54,579 nt of DNA from a virus. This document shows positions 6,621 to 15,500 of the stretch, in pieces; positions within the stretch are counted from its first letter, which is position 1; every line of letters starts with the position of its first letter. Where the stretch lies: IMG/VR virus record IMGVR_UViG_3300047548_000110, positions 1 through 54,579 of that record; one strand, given 5' to 3'. The notes below the pieces were generated by a model. The model made no database searches, was not told the origin of the DNA, and was given only the letters and a program-made list of their open reading frames with translations. The position numbers and the translations under genes were made by a program.

Positions 6621-6824
6621 TCATACCGCAAAAATATCCGGGCGCAATACCTTCCGTTTAACTTTACCCTTGGTGTACTTTTCAATCGCTATGGCAAGCT
6701 CTACGGATGGCTGCTTGCGGTCAGAGACAATCAAGGACATCCAAGTCCGTGATATACCCAGCGCAGCGGCCATGTCAGCTTTTGCTCCGTGTGGCTTATT
6801 TGCAAAAAATTCAGGCAACGTCAT
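6621..6824 (-). CDS. Cro/YdaS-like helix-turn-helix regulator
   Basis: 67 residues. 'GAKADMAAALGISRTWMSLIVSDRKQPS' region (residues 13-40) is a classic lambda-type helix-turn-helix; the total size and short C-terminal strand fit Cro-like dimeric regulators rather than a full CI repressor. It is transcribed leftward from a promoter that faces the rightward operon across a shared -35 region, with an operator-like palindrome between. RBS AAAGGAGTAAGT. Confidence 0.85.
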   Translation of the reverse strand: MTLPEFFANKPHGAKADMAAALGISRTWMSLIVSDRKQPSVELAIAIEKYTKGKVKRKVLRPDIFAV

Positions 6825-6847
6825 ACTTACTCCTTTTGTAAGCCCGA

Positions 6848-6876
6848 ATTACATCACAAAAAAAGATTGTTGACAA
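6848..6876 (-). promoter_or_regulatory. leftward promoter for the Cro-like gene and replication operon
   Basis: Minus strand TTGTCA (6871-6876), 17 bases, TGTAAT (6848-6853): five of six matches in both boxes. Its -35 box overlaps the -35 box of the rightward promoter almost base for base. Confidence 0.7.
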
Positions 6877-6898
6877 GCGTTGTAATCTGAGATTAGAT
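6870..6898 (+). promoter_or_regulatory. rightward promoter for genes 6935 to 10387
   Basis: TTGACA (6870-6875), 17 bases, TTAGAT (6893-6898). A second option further downstream is TTGTAA (6880-6885), 17 bases, TATAGT (6903-6908). Strong RBS (AAGGAGGAG) and gene start follow at 6935. Confidence 0.65.
6883..6895. promoter_or_regulatory. candidate operator, perfect 13-bp palindrome
   Basis: TAATCTGAGATTA, perfectly symmetric 6-1-6, placed between the -35 and -10 of the rightward promoter and next to the Cro-like gene. Closely related sequences occur in the promoters at 2518-2547 and 54508-54542. Confidence 0.65.
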
Positions 6899-6934
6899 GT
6901 TGTATAGTCGTAATACTTAAGGAGGAGTTAAATC

Positions 6935-7174
6935 ATGAACGACCAAAACACAGTCCCGTATAGAACACCGACAGGGCTTGAGATTGGCAAATACTACCAG
7001 CCACCCAAGCCTCGCAACGTCGGGTCAGACCTGATAGACATTTATGATCAGGATCGAATCCAAATGGCTTACATAACAGATGGCAACGAATGGCGGATAG
7101 AGAAGATCACGTTAATCGTGTCTATCTTGGCAGTTCTGTTTCTGTCTGTGCTATTGATCGCGCTGGGGAACTAA
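6935..7174 (+). CDS. small C-terminally anchored membrane protein
   Basis: 79 residues, first gene of the rightward operon, with AAGGAGGAG upstream. Polar N-terminal 55 residues, then one hydrophobic span (about 57-77, LIVSILAVLFLSVLLIALG). Likely faces the cytoplasm with its N-terminus. Function unknown; early inner-membrane proteins of this type often act in superinfection exclusion, but nothing here shows it. Confidence 0.75.
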   Translation: MNDQNTVPYRTPTGLEIGKYYQPPKPRNVGSDLIDIYDQDRIQMAYITDGNEWRIEKITLIVSILAVLFLSVLLIALGN

Positions 7175-7347
7175 TGACCCGGGCCGAATACAACCAAATG
7201 CAGCTTGAGCGTCAGGAGATGCTTGAGCAGGCTCTACGCAGAGCCATAAACCATTCCGCGACGGAGGATGACTGGGCAATCATCCGTTATGAATGCGGTC
7301 TTCCAGCCCAAAACAATAAGGTGAATCAACATGAGTCTCATAGCTAA
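7174..7347 (+). CDS. small helical protein, unknown function
   Basis: 57 residues from ATG 7174, whose A is the last base of the preceding TAA (TAATG). Starts MTRAEYNQMQLERQEMLEQAL, a strong amphipathic helix. The stop lies inside the next gene. Not recognised. Confidence 0.65.
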   Translation: MTRAEYNQMQLERQEMLEQALRRAINHSATEDDWAIIRYECGLPAQNNKVNQHESHS

Positions 7348-7996
7348 ATCAGCATCTTCAGGCGGCGATAGCGAATTTGTACCAGTCCCGGTAGGGATGC
7401 ATCTGGCTCGGTGCTACCGCATCGTAGACCTCGGCACTCAACCCAAGCAGACAGAGTTCGGCGTAAAGCATCAGCGCACGATCATGGTCAGCTTTGAAGT
7501 CCACGGCGATGGCGCAGACGGTAAACCACTGGTCACAAGCCGTGGTGAGCCGATGAGCATCTCTCAGGACTACAACCTGACCTTGAATGAGAAGTCCACC
7601 CTCAGCAAGCACCTTGAAGGCTGGCGCGGGGCTACTTTCAGCGATGCGGAGCGCAATGGCGGCTTCGACATCAAGAAGATCCTCGGGGTCTGGTCGATGA
7701 TCAACGTGACAGCATCTGTCAGCAAGAAGAACAGCAAGACCTATCACAACATCAGCGGGCTGCTCCCTGTGCCACGCATGATCAAGGATGCCGGTCTGCC
7801 GGAGGGCTTCAACCCGCTGGGCTTCTTCTCGATGGAGGATGAGAACCCGGACATGGAGACCTTCAATACGGTCAGCCAATATCACCAGAACAAGATCAAG
7901 CAAAGCCCGGAATGGCAGCGCCTGAGCGGTGAAGCCCCACAAGCGCAGCCCGCTGGTGGCCACGATAATGACTTTGATGACCCGATCCCCTTCTGA
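7331..7996 (+). CDS. putative phage single-stranded DNA-binding protein
   Basis: 221 residues. A beta-rich core of about 150 residues ends in a disordered tail closing with DFDDPIPF. That acidic tail ending in Ile-Pro-Phe is the protein-interaction tip of bacterial SSBs. Phage proteins with this architecture ('VPVPVGMHLARCYRIVDLG' opening) are common beside phage nucleases and are often called SSB-like. Co-transcribed with the exonuclease at 9147. I see no Erf, Redbeta or Sak-type annealase. Confidence 0.7.
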   Translation: MSLIAKSASSGGDSEFVPVPVGMHLARCYRIVDLGTQPKQTEFGVKHQRTIMVSFEVHGDGADGKPLVTSRGEPMSISQDYNLTLNEKSTLSKHLEGWRGATFSDAERNGGFDIKKILGVWSMINVTASVSKKNSKTYHNISGLLPVPRMIKDAGLPEGFNPLGFFSMEDENPDMETFNTVSQYHQNKIKQSPEWQRLSGEAPQAQPAGGHDNDFDDPIPF

Positions 7997-7998
7997 TC

Positions 7999-8220
7999 AT
8001 GAGCAAAAGAACTCATCCACATACGCTCTTTGATTTTCTGATGAAAGAGTGCGGACTGAGGACTGATGCATCTCTAGCCAAGGCGCTTGAGGTTACCGCT
8101 CCGACCGTAAGTAGGATACGGAGCGGTAAAACAAGAGTCACGGCAGACATCATTCTTCGGATACATAAAACAACTGGCCTGAGCGTCGAGTCAATCGAAG
8201 CCATGATCGAGGAGAAATAA
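7999..8220 (+). CDS. XRE-family helix-turn-helix regulator
   Basis: 73 residues. 'DASLAKALEVTAPTVSRIRSG' (about 23-43) is an XRE/Cro-type helix-turn-helix, followed by the usual third and fourth helices ('TADIILRIHKTTGLSVESI'). A second regulator, encoded in the rightward operon, opposed to the Cro-like protein at 6621-6824. Which one sets the lytic decision cannot be told from sequence. Confidence 0.85.
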   Translation: MSKRTHPHTLFDFLMKECGLRTDASLAKALEVTAPTVSRIRSGKTRVTADIILRIHKTTGLSVESIEAMIEEK

Positions 8221-8366
8221 TGGGATACATCTTAGGGTTTGCCTGCTTTGCGGCTTGGCTCACACACATCTTCACCTGCTTCTCAGAAGGCCTGTGGGGT
8301 TTCTTAATCGCCGGGGCAATCATGTTCCCCATCGGCATTCTCCACGGATTCTGGCTGTGGTTCTAA
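8220..8366 (+). CDS. 48-residue membrane protein
   Basis: Starts MGYILGFACFAAWLTHIF with its ATG sharing one base with the preceding TAA. Two hydrophobic segments (about 3-18 and 24-46). Small two-span membrane protein, unknown function. Confidence 0.65.
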   Translation: MGYILGFACFAAWLTHIFTCFSEGLWGFLIAGAIMFPIGILHGFWLWF

Positions 8367-8376
8367 CGGAGGAAAT

Positions 8377-8601
8377 ATGGAAGAGCAAAACGAAGTTCAG
8401 GAGATCATGATCCCGATGTCGGAAGTCATCGCCATGATCAGCATGGACGTATCTGTAGTGGTTCCTGATCGTCAGTACGTCAACATGACACCACTTCAGT
8501 GCTATGAGGCTGGGGTTATTGATACCGGAACCGCTGTTCGCAAAGCAATCCGCGAGGCTATTGCTGCCAAGTGGGGCGCTAAGCCGGAGGCCGAACAATG
8601 A
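8377..8601 (+). CDS. small protein, unknown function
   Basis: 74 residues, RBS GGAGGAAAT. 'MSEVIAMISMDVSVVVPD' suggests two strands, then 'TAVRKAIREAIAAKWG' helix. Stop overlaps the next start by 4 bases. Not recognised. Confidence 0.65.
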   Translation: MEEQNEVQEIMIPMSEVIAMISMDVSVVVPDRQYVNMTPLQCYEAGVIDTGTAVRKAIREAIAAKWGAKPEAEQ

Positions 8602-8870
8602 AAAAATTCCTCGCCATGCTTTTGTTTTGCGTGAATGTCCACGCCGGGGAATACTTTGTCACACCGACAGAGGCTGGCGGGGAAATTGTTCTGACCGGAA
8701 TCAAGACCGAGATGTGCGGAGATGTCTTGAGGCTCATGTATGTCGTGAAGTCAGACCAGACCGTCGTGTATGGCTGCTGGGGGTACATGAACGACAAAAT
8801 CCATGTCAGGTATGACGATGGAACCCGCAAGGTTTACGACACAAAAGGGTGGATCCACAAAAAAGATTAG
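8598..8870 (+). CDS. secreted/periplasmic small protein with signal peptide
   Basis: 90 residues. N-terminal MKKFLAMLLFCVNVHAG is a Sec signal with a likely cut after Ala16. The mature part has two cysteines that could pair (Cys40, Cys60) and a beta-rich pattern ('YVVKSDQTVVYGCWGYM'). An exported protein made early may act at the host envelope, for example against competing phages; function unknown. Confidence 0.75.
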   Translation: MKKFLAMLLFCVNVHAGEYFVTPTEAGGEIVLTGIKTEMCGDVLRLMYVVKSDQTVVYGCWGYMNDKIHVRYDDGTRKVYDTKGWIHKKD

Positions 8871-8878
8871 GAGCGAAT

Positions 8879-9178
8879 ATGACCGTAGCGAATACATCAA
8901 TTGAAGCATACGACGAACATAAGGCAGCGGGTAAGGTGGGCGCACAAGCTCACATGATATTGGGGATTTTGAATAGCGATCAAAATTACTCACGCAGGGA
9001 AATTGCAAAAGTTGCTGGCATCGAGTTGTCTTCCGTCTGCGGACGGGTGAATGAGTTACTCGCAGTCGGACTTCTGGTAGAAGACCCAAAAAGAAAATGC
9101 TCGGTGACGGGCAAAACCATTAACCCAGTACGAACAAGGAAAGACGATGACACTAATAGCAACCTCTCACTCTTCTGA
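8879..9178 (+). CDS. winged-helix DNA-binding protein
   Basis: 99 residues from ATG 8879 (RBS GGAGCGAAT). 'AQAHMILGILNSDQNYSRREIAKVAGIELSSV' onward is a MarR-like winged helix, about residues 22-68: 'SRREIAKVAGI' helix, 'SSVCGRVNELLAVGLL' recognition helix, and a wing. It may be a regulator or a recombination accessory protein. Its stop lies inside the exonuclease gene. Confidence 0.7.
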   Translation: MTVANTSIEAYDEHKAAGKVGAQAHMILGILNSDQNYSRREIAKVAGIELSSVCGRVNELLAVGLLVEDPKRKCSVTGKTINPVRTRKDDDTNSNLSLF

Positions 9179-9920
9179 GTCAGGGCATTGGTACAGCCGG
9201 GATGGTGACCCGCGTTACACCATTGTCGGCAAGAACGGAAAGCTCAGGAACACCACCCTGCGCGATGCCCGGGAGCATGATCTTGTCCCGTCCGTCACGA
9301 CCATTCTTAATATCGCAGCCAAGCCAGCCCTGACCAACTGGCTACAGGAGCAGGTTCTGCTGGCTGCACTCACTCTACCGAGGGCAGAAAATGAGCCAGA
9401 AGCTGTTTACATTAAGCGCATCATGGAAGACTCTAAGACGCAGGGTCGCGATGCAGCAGACCTCGGGACTGACATCCACGCAGCGATTCAGAGCTTCTAT
9501 GAAGGGCGTAAGGAGTCCCGCTTCCCGTTCCATGTCGCGGCCTGTGATAAGGCGCTTCAACACACCTTCGGGGAAGTGGATTGGATCTGCGAAAGGTCTT
9601 TTGCCCATGAAATGGGATTTGGTGGGAAGTCCGACCTGCTTAGCACAGTGGGGGATGGAATCGTGGTTGACATCAAGACAAAAGACTTCGACGAAGAGTC
9701 CATGAATAAGGTCAAGCCATATGACGAACACATGATGCAGCTTGCTGCGTACCGTGTTGGTCTGGGCGTACCCAAGGCTCGATGCGCGAACATCTTCTCG
9801 TCGCGCACCAACCCTGAGCTTGTGATCGTCCACCAGTGGGCGGAGGAAGACATCCAGCGCGGCTGGCTCATGTTCTGCGCTCTTTTGAATTTCTGGCAAT
9901 TGAAGCACAACCATGAGTGA
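9147..9920 (+). CDS. PD-(D/E)XK exonuclease (RecB/Cas4-like)
   Basis: 257 residues. Conserved nuclease positions: His111 (GTDIH), Glu149, Asp163 (GGKSDL), Asp175-x-Lys177 (VVDIKTK) and Gln198 (QLAAY), the order of the RecB-nuclease/Cas4 superfamily. Phage members resect double-strand ends for recombination or process replication intermediates. It is in the same operon as the SSB-like protein. The first 32 bases overlap the winged-helix gene. Confidence 0.85.
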   Translation: MTLIATSHSSESGHWYSRDGDPRYTIVGKNGKLRNTTLRDAREHDLVPSVTTILNIAAKPALTNWLQEQVLLAALTLPRAENEPEAVYIKRIMEDSKTQGRDAADLGTDIHAAIQSFYEGRKESRFPFHVAACDKALQHTFGEVDWICERSFAHEMGFGGKSDLLSTVGDGIVVDIKTKDFDEESMNKVKPYDEHMMQLAAYRVGLGVPKARCANIFSSRTNPELVIVHQWAEEDIQRGWLMFCALLNFWQLKHNHE

Positions 9921-9927
9921 GGTGAAT

Positions 9928-10137
9928 ATGAAAGCATTTCCAACACGCAACGCAGAGGAAGGCATGGACTTGCGTGACTACTTCGCAGCCAAGGCTATGC
10001 AAGCGTATTTGGCAGACAAAGACCTTTATGAATGCTGCGAAGAGGCGGGAGATATTGACTTCCATGATCTAGTTGCAGATATGGCATACCAAATTGCAGA
10101 TTCAATGATGAAAGAGAGAAAAAATGAATCCAGTTGA
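9928..10137 (+). CDS. small conserved phage protein (DLRDYFAAKAM motif)
   Basis: 69 residues from ATG 9928, chosen over the ATG at 9913 because GAGGTGAAT precedes it. 'EEGMDLRDYFAAKAMQAYL' is a widespread motif in small phage proteins of unknown function, all helical. Confidence 0.7.
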   Translation: MKAFPTRNAEEGMDLRDYFAAKAMQAYLADKDLYECCEEAGDIDFHDLVADMAYQIADSMMKERKNESS

Positions 10138-10387
10138 AAAGCTTATCGACGAAGCCCGCAAGTACGTCACCGAGGAAGATGCGAAGACCGCCTACATGAA
10201 TTGCAAGGAGGATCGAGAGGATCCGATCATTGCCGAGCAAGTTCACATCGTAGAGTTTGCGGAGAATCTGATCGGCATGGTCGGGCCTCGTATCGCCAAG
10301 GCGGAGCTTGAGGAGTGCATCAAGGTCGTGCAGGCATTGAACCCAGCGGTAGCCGAAAAGCTCCGGGAAGTTCGGCAGCGCCCATAA
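10124..10387 (+). CDS. small helical protein, last rightward gene
   Basis: 87 residues starting MNPVEKLIDEARKYV, mostly helix and acidic. Overlaps the previous gene by 14 bases. Ends just before the hairpin separating the convergent operons. Not recognised. Confidence 0.65.
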   Translation: MNPVEKLIDEARKYVTEEDAKTAYMNCKEDREDPIIAEQVHIVEFAENLIGMVGPRIAKAELEECIKVVQALNPAVAEKLREVRQRP

Positions 10388-10414
10388 AAAAAGCCCCCAG
10401 TACGTTCTGGGGGC
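10386..10414 (-). terminator. late operon terminator
   Basis: Stem GCCCCCAG/CTGGGGGC (10393-10400 with 10407-10414), six-base loop, followed on the minus strand by seven Ts (10386-10392). It ends the long leftward late operon. The rightward side has no T-run, though the stem may still slow rightward transcription. A second small palindrome CACGCGAGCGCGTG lies at 10421-10434. Confidence 0.85.
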
Positions 10415-10442
10415 AAACCTCACGCGAGCGCGTGGAGGAGGC

Positions 10443-12527
10443 TCAGTTGCCAGTGAAGACTCTATTCGGGTTCTTCATCTGGCGCAATACACTTTCAGCT
10501 TCACCGACCTCGTCATCCATAATCGAATGGACTTCGGCGGCTCGTCTTCCAGCCTCTTCGCCTGTCTTATAGGTAGGCCACCTGCCTGCTGCTATTTCGT
10601 CTTTGAATAGCTGCTGTAGCTCTCCCCGACCCCTAATTTTCCCGCCGACGTAACCCGGGACGTTTGCGTGTTCATCGCCCTTGCCGGTGGGGATGGTGGT
10701 GGTATAGACGGTCACCGGCCTGCCTTGTTCATCCATACCAACCGCGTTGCCTTTGATGGTGTTGCGATGGTAATCGACTATTTTTTGCTCCAGTGGGGCA
10801 ACCTTAATTTGGCCCATCTTTGACCTAACCCGATCCTCTGCTTTTGCAACGCGACCGCCCTTCTTTTTCCCTATCAGCTTCTTCTGCTGCTCAAGGTACT
10901 TGCTGACGGTATCCAGCCACTCCTGATCAAAGACCTGCACCGGCTGGGCAAGCTCATATGAACGGTAGTCTCCAGACGGGTCAGCGCCCAGCAGCCTGCG
11001 CTGCTTGGTCTGGGTGCTGAACATCACATCGTATGGTATGCGCGTCTCCAACCCCCCGATGTACTCTCCAGCCATCGAAATTGGATAGCCAGACGGGTGC
11101 ATCGGGTCAACCGTCCTGCGAGCCTTGTCCATCTTTGCCATCGTGAAACCGGTTGTGCCAATCGGATCTTCAAGGATCGATGCCTCAGAGATTGCTTTGC
11201 GGGTCGCTGGGACATCAGGGAACCCCATCTTTTGGAACTCGGCATTATTCATCCGTTTGACGAACGCGGTACGGAGAACCCCGTTGCCCTTGTCCAACAA
11301 CTGCTCGCGCAGCTTCGGGCTGTCAATACCAACAAAGTCTGGATAGAAGCCACGGACATCCTTATCGAATGCAGTCTTGGCTTTCTTGGTCAGCTTTGTG
11401 CTTGGCAACTGAGCCGCCAGCGCGTCCGACATCATCGTGTTGAAGTCAACCTGCTGGAGTGAGCCGGAGCTATAGATCCCGATCACATCGTCCGCATTCT
11501 CAGCAGCCTGCTCAATACGGTTTTGCAGGGCTGTGACCTTACCTTTACCAGACTCCCATGCACCACTGCGGGCTGGGTCTTTCGAAAGGTTCGCCATTGA
11601 ATACTCAGGCCCGCCAGTCAAAGGAACGTCCCATGCCAGCTTCTGGTCATTGATATGCGTCAGGATCTTGCCGGTAGCGGCTCGGTCGCCAATCTTCGGG
11701 AAGCCAGCTTTTTTGTACAAATCCTCTGGGGTCAGAACTTTCCGCTCAGGCATGATCACCAGCGGGTTGTCTACCGTTGTCGCGGTCATCTCATTGTACG
11801 GGCGGCGCAGCTTCACATCGCTGATCGGATGCCAAAGACCAGCAGCCTCAGCCTCTGCGCGGCTCATGCGCTTCCCCGGCGGGACTGCGTACATCGCTGT
11901 CGGAGCATACCGCTCAGCCATCTGCGCGGCAGTCTCAGCGACAGCAGGTGCGGCCTTCTGAACTACCTTGGCAGTCTTCCCGGCAAGCTTGGCAGCAGGC
12001 GGCAGGACAGTCAGGGCAGCGCCAGTGGTCTCCGGTAAAGGCTTCAGTGTCTGCCCACTTCCGCTAGTCAGGCGGTCACCGTAGGATATTCTTTCGGCGG
12101 TCTTTGCGAGGTCATTGACAAAGAAATCATCCACAAGACCCAATACGCTATTTACAGCACTTGCTGCGCCCTTAGCCTGCCAGCTACCCTCTTCCTTCAG
12201 TGGGCGGCTCTTCAGGAACTCGCTTGCTTTGCCAAGGCCAGATGCAATGCTACCCATAATTGGCTCTGGCTCAACAGCGCGGAACTCTTGCTTTACCTCT
12301 GGCGTTCCACCTTCGGCCATGTGGACTGCGCCGCCACTCCCGTAATTACGCAACTGGCTTGAGAAGTGGTCATCAACCACCTTCAAAACATCATCTGTAT
12401 ATCCGCCATTTTCCGCATTCACAGAGCCGCCCTCTTTGTAAGATTGACCTTTTTTTGCAGACTCCATCATCTCTGGCGTGAGGTTGCCAGTCCCATATTT
12501 TCTTTGAAGATCCGACAACTCAGCCAT
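10443..12527 (-). CDS. large internal virion / ejection protein with glycine-doublet motifs
   Basis: 694 residues, the last gene of the late operon. N-terminus MAELSDLQRKYGTGNLTPEM is followed by YKEGGSV, then YGSGGAV and MAEGGTP within the first 80 residues. An Ala-rich hydrophobic helical part covers about 150-190. The rest is charged and partly repetitive, with KKKGGRV near 560. Position after the other internal virion proteins suggests it is packaged and ejected with DNA. No catalytic motif recognised. It shares its motif style with the proteins at 12540-16745, 17758-19281 and 31893-33527. Confidence 0.65.
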   Translation of the reverse strand: MAELSDLQRKYGTGNLTPEMMESAKKGQSYKEGGSVNAENGGYTDDVLKVVDDHFSSQLRNYGSGGAVHMAEGGTPEVKQEFRAVEPEPIMGSIASGLGKASEFLKSRPLKEEGSWQAKGAASAVNSVLGLVDDFFVNDLAKTAERISYGDRLTSGSGQTLKPLPETTGAALTVLPPAAKLAGKTAKVVQKAAPAVAETAAQMAERYAPTAMYAVPPGKRMSRAEAEAAGLWHPISDVKLRRPYNEMTATTVDNPLVIMPERKVLTPEDLYKKAGFPKIGDRAATGKILTHINDQKLAWDVPLTGGPEYSMANLSKDPARSGAWESGKGKVTALQNRIEQAAENADDVIGIYSSGSLQQVDFNTMMSDALAAQLPSTKLTKKAKTAFDKDVRGFYPDFVGIDSPKLREQLLDKGNGVLRTAFVKRMNNAEFQKMGFPDVPATRKAISEASILEDPIGTTGFTMAKMDKARRTVDPMHPSGYPISMAGEYIGGLETRIPYDVMFSTQTKQRRLLGADPSGDYRSYELAQPVQVFDQEWLDTVSKYLEQQKKLIGKKKGGRVAKAEDRVRSKMGQIKVAPLEQKIVDYHRNTIKGNAVGMDEQGRPVTVYTTTIPTGKGDEHANVPGYVGGKIRGRGELQQLFKDEIAAGRWPTYKTGEEAGRRAAEVHSIMDDEVGEAESVLRQMKNPNRVFTGN

Positions 12528-12539
12528 TTTTACCTCAGA

Positions 12540-15500
12540 TTATTTGTGCATTTTTCGGACTACACCGCCCAGAGCTTTGTGGCTTACCATGCCGCCGCCA
12601 CGATAGTCTGTGGGCATATCCGGCCTCGGTGGAGCGCCATACTTGGCCAGAAGCTGCTTGCGCGGGTCGCCATACTGCATTCTATTGACTCCGCCGCCGC
12701 GACGATACTCCTGTGGCTGCTCAATCTCTTCCGGCTCAGCTTCTTGAATGATCACCTCTGGTTCTGGTGCTTCAGGCTCCGGGGCTGGCGGGCGGTAGTC
12801 ATCAGGGACAACCACGCCGGTATTCTCGCCTTCAACCGAGGACGGGATGTTAATTTCCTCTTCCTCAGCATTAGCGCCGACAGGGCTTGTGCCAGACATC
12901 CGAGCGGCTCCTTTTGTGCCTGCCATGCCAATATTTCTCAGGCGAGCCTGCTCGGCGGCAAACCTGTCTGCCCGCTGCTCAAGCTGGCGAAGCAGCGCAT
13001 TCAACTCCGCTGGTTTGCCGGTGTTGAGGATCTTTGTGACGCTTGCGGCCACCTCCTCATTCTTGAACAAATCTGGCGCTTTCCTCATGATCCTGAAGAA
13101 AAACTCTTTCGGGCCACCGGCAGCAAGATCCAGCATGGTCGCGGCCACATTGTCGCCCTCGAACTCCTTCTGAAGTTCTTTGCGGCGGCCTGTGGCTGAT
13201 CCTTGGGCAATTTGCTGGCCAGACTTCACGTTGCGCGATTCAGCCTTCAGGATGCCCTTGAACACCTCAAATTCCTGCGGCGTATCGAACAGGGTTTGCA
13301 GGCGGCCTACATTGTTCTCAGCACCCAGCACCTCTTCCGCTGCGTTTATAGCGTTTTTCGAGTTGCCGATCTTGTCGATGAACTGCTGGGCATAGCCAAT
13401 ACGCAGGGCATCCTTCTCAGCCGGGGTCAGCTTCGAGACATAGTCAGCAGCCCGGTCTGGAGCCATCTTCCCGAACTGGTTTCGGCCAAAATCAAGTGCG
13501 TCCAGTACCTCAAGGTCGCCCCTGTATTGGCTTCGGGCAATCTTGTAGTCAGGAACAACCTCATCCAGTACGTTCAGGAAGGTGTTTTTGTACTCATTCA
13601 GGGCATGGGATGCATCCTGAGCGGCAGCATTTTCGCTGCGGCGGCCAGACCGGATGATGTAATCCAAACCGCGCTTCATTTGATCCAGAGTCTTCACATC
13701 AGGAGCGGCAACCAGATCCATCTGATAGATACCCGGCTGGGTCTCGGTGATCTTGTAGATCTCCTTCATGTCGAACTTAGATGGATCTTCCCCCTTCGCG
13801 ATAGCGTTTGCCTTGCGAATCTTGTTGGTCTCCAGAACCTGCTGGTACGCCTGCTTGAACTGCGGCTGGTCAAGCATCGACAGGATGCGAGGATCCGTGA
13901 CTGTGCCGTACTTGTAGGCGTTTTCGTACAGGGTGTCGGCATTGCTGCGCAGATTGTCGGTCAGGGCTGTCTCGGTGTCGAACATGGTCTTGCCTTTGCC
14001 GACACGCTCCTCGACCATCTGCATGACGTTGCCCTTGGTCTTGCGGCCAGTCTTCAAGACATCCTTAACCATTTCAGTGCGGCCAGCACCGGGACGGTTT
14101 GCCACGGCCTCAGCCAAGTCAGTCAGGCCGGGGGACACATCGCGCAATTGAGTGCGCGGACGGGTTCCAGCAGGCTGCGGGCTTGGCATATAACCACGTT
14201 CCAGCGCAACCTGACGGATGGCCTGCTGCGGGGTCATCCCGTCCTGAGCCATCTTCTTAAGAACCTTGTCCAGCGCGGCCTCTTCAATCCGATTAGTCCC
14301 GGGCTTCAGCAGGCGTTTGTAGATCCCCTTGCCGCCTTCGTAGAGCAATTCACCACCCTTGCCCACGATCGGGCCGAGCGAGCCGCCAAACAGTGCGCCC
14401 TTGCCAGATTCGAGGAAGCGGCTGCCCAAACCCTCTTCGCCAGCGCCAAAGCCGGAGATGGCCCCGGAGGTAGCGCCTGCGGTCATCGCGCGGCGCACAG
14501 GCGTTTTGGTCAGCGAAGGCACGAGCCGAGACATCCTCGCTGCATTTGCTGCGGTTAGCTGTTGACCGCCGGGGACAGCCATTGCGGCGATAGAAGGCGC
14601 AACGCCGCCGGTGAATTCTCCGAACAGCGCCTGCCCGGGATTCTCTTCAGACCAGCGGCGATAGTCGGCGCGAATGTCATTCAGGATCTGGTCATAGCTT
14701 CTGTTGCTCTGGCCGAGCGAACGATACAAAGCCTCGGCCTCGTCACCGAATGACATCCCCATACCCTGACCAAAGAAGGCGCGGGCGCGGTTTCCCATAT
14801 CAGAAGCGGGCGGAGTCCCCCTCAGACGCACCACAGATTCGACCGGAGCATCCTCTGGGTCACCGCCCTGCTGCATCTTTACCGCGCCACCATGAGCGTA
14901 TTTCTGGCGAAGTGAAGCCAGATCACCATAGCCTTGGTAGTTGTTGACCATATCCACGATGCCGCCGTTTCCATAGCCAACCATCCCACCCTGAGCTTTG
15001 TGTTCGACAGGGTAGAAAAACTGCTTATAGGTCTTGCGGCGCGTGTTGATTACCGGCCTGTCTGGCTTTCGAGGGTCAAAAATTGGGTTGGCGTTCATGT
15101 AGGAGAGCCAAGCCGCATCAGCGCCATCGAGGTGGCGATTCGCCTGAAAGTAATCAGAGAAAAACTTCGCCTTATCCCTCAGAGACTGGTTGTATGCAAG
15201 CAGCGCAGCGCCAACGTCTTTGTTGGTTTCATAACCGTTTTCAATCGAAAGGGTCATTTTTATAAGCTGCTTGGCATCAAAGTCAGAAACTGATCCAGTG
15301 CCTTCTTTCCGGTTCTCCGGAGCCAGCTTAGATGCGATCGACTGCATCGTCTGGTATGGCGTTCCAAGAGTTATGCCGGGACGATAGGCGTAAGAAGGCC
15401 CAGTGGAGTTTTTCTTGTTGAGCGCCAAGAATCTCTTCACATCAGCATCTGTTGCCAATGTGTTTGAAGTTAGGCCCTCAAGTTTCGCCAAAGACTTTTG

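Noticed and set aside
10421-10434. Palindrome CACGCGAGCGCGTG as second terminator
   Set aside because: No T-run on either side; noted only with the adjacent terminator.
13203-14558. 451-codon open frame on the plus strand
   Set aside because: Lies antisense to the 1401-residue virion protein, has no RBS and no recognisable protein text; it follows from the codon bias of the real gene.
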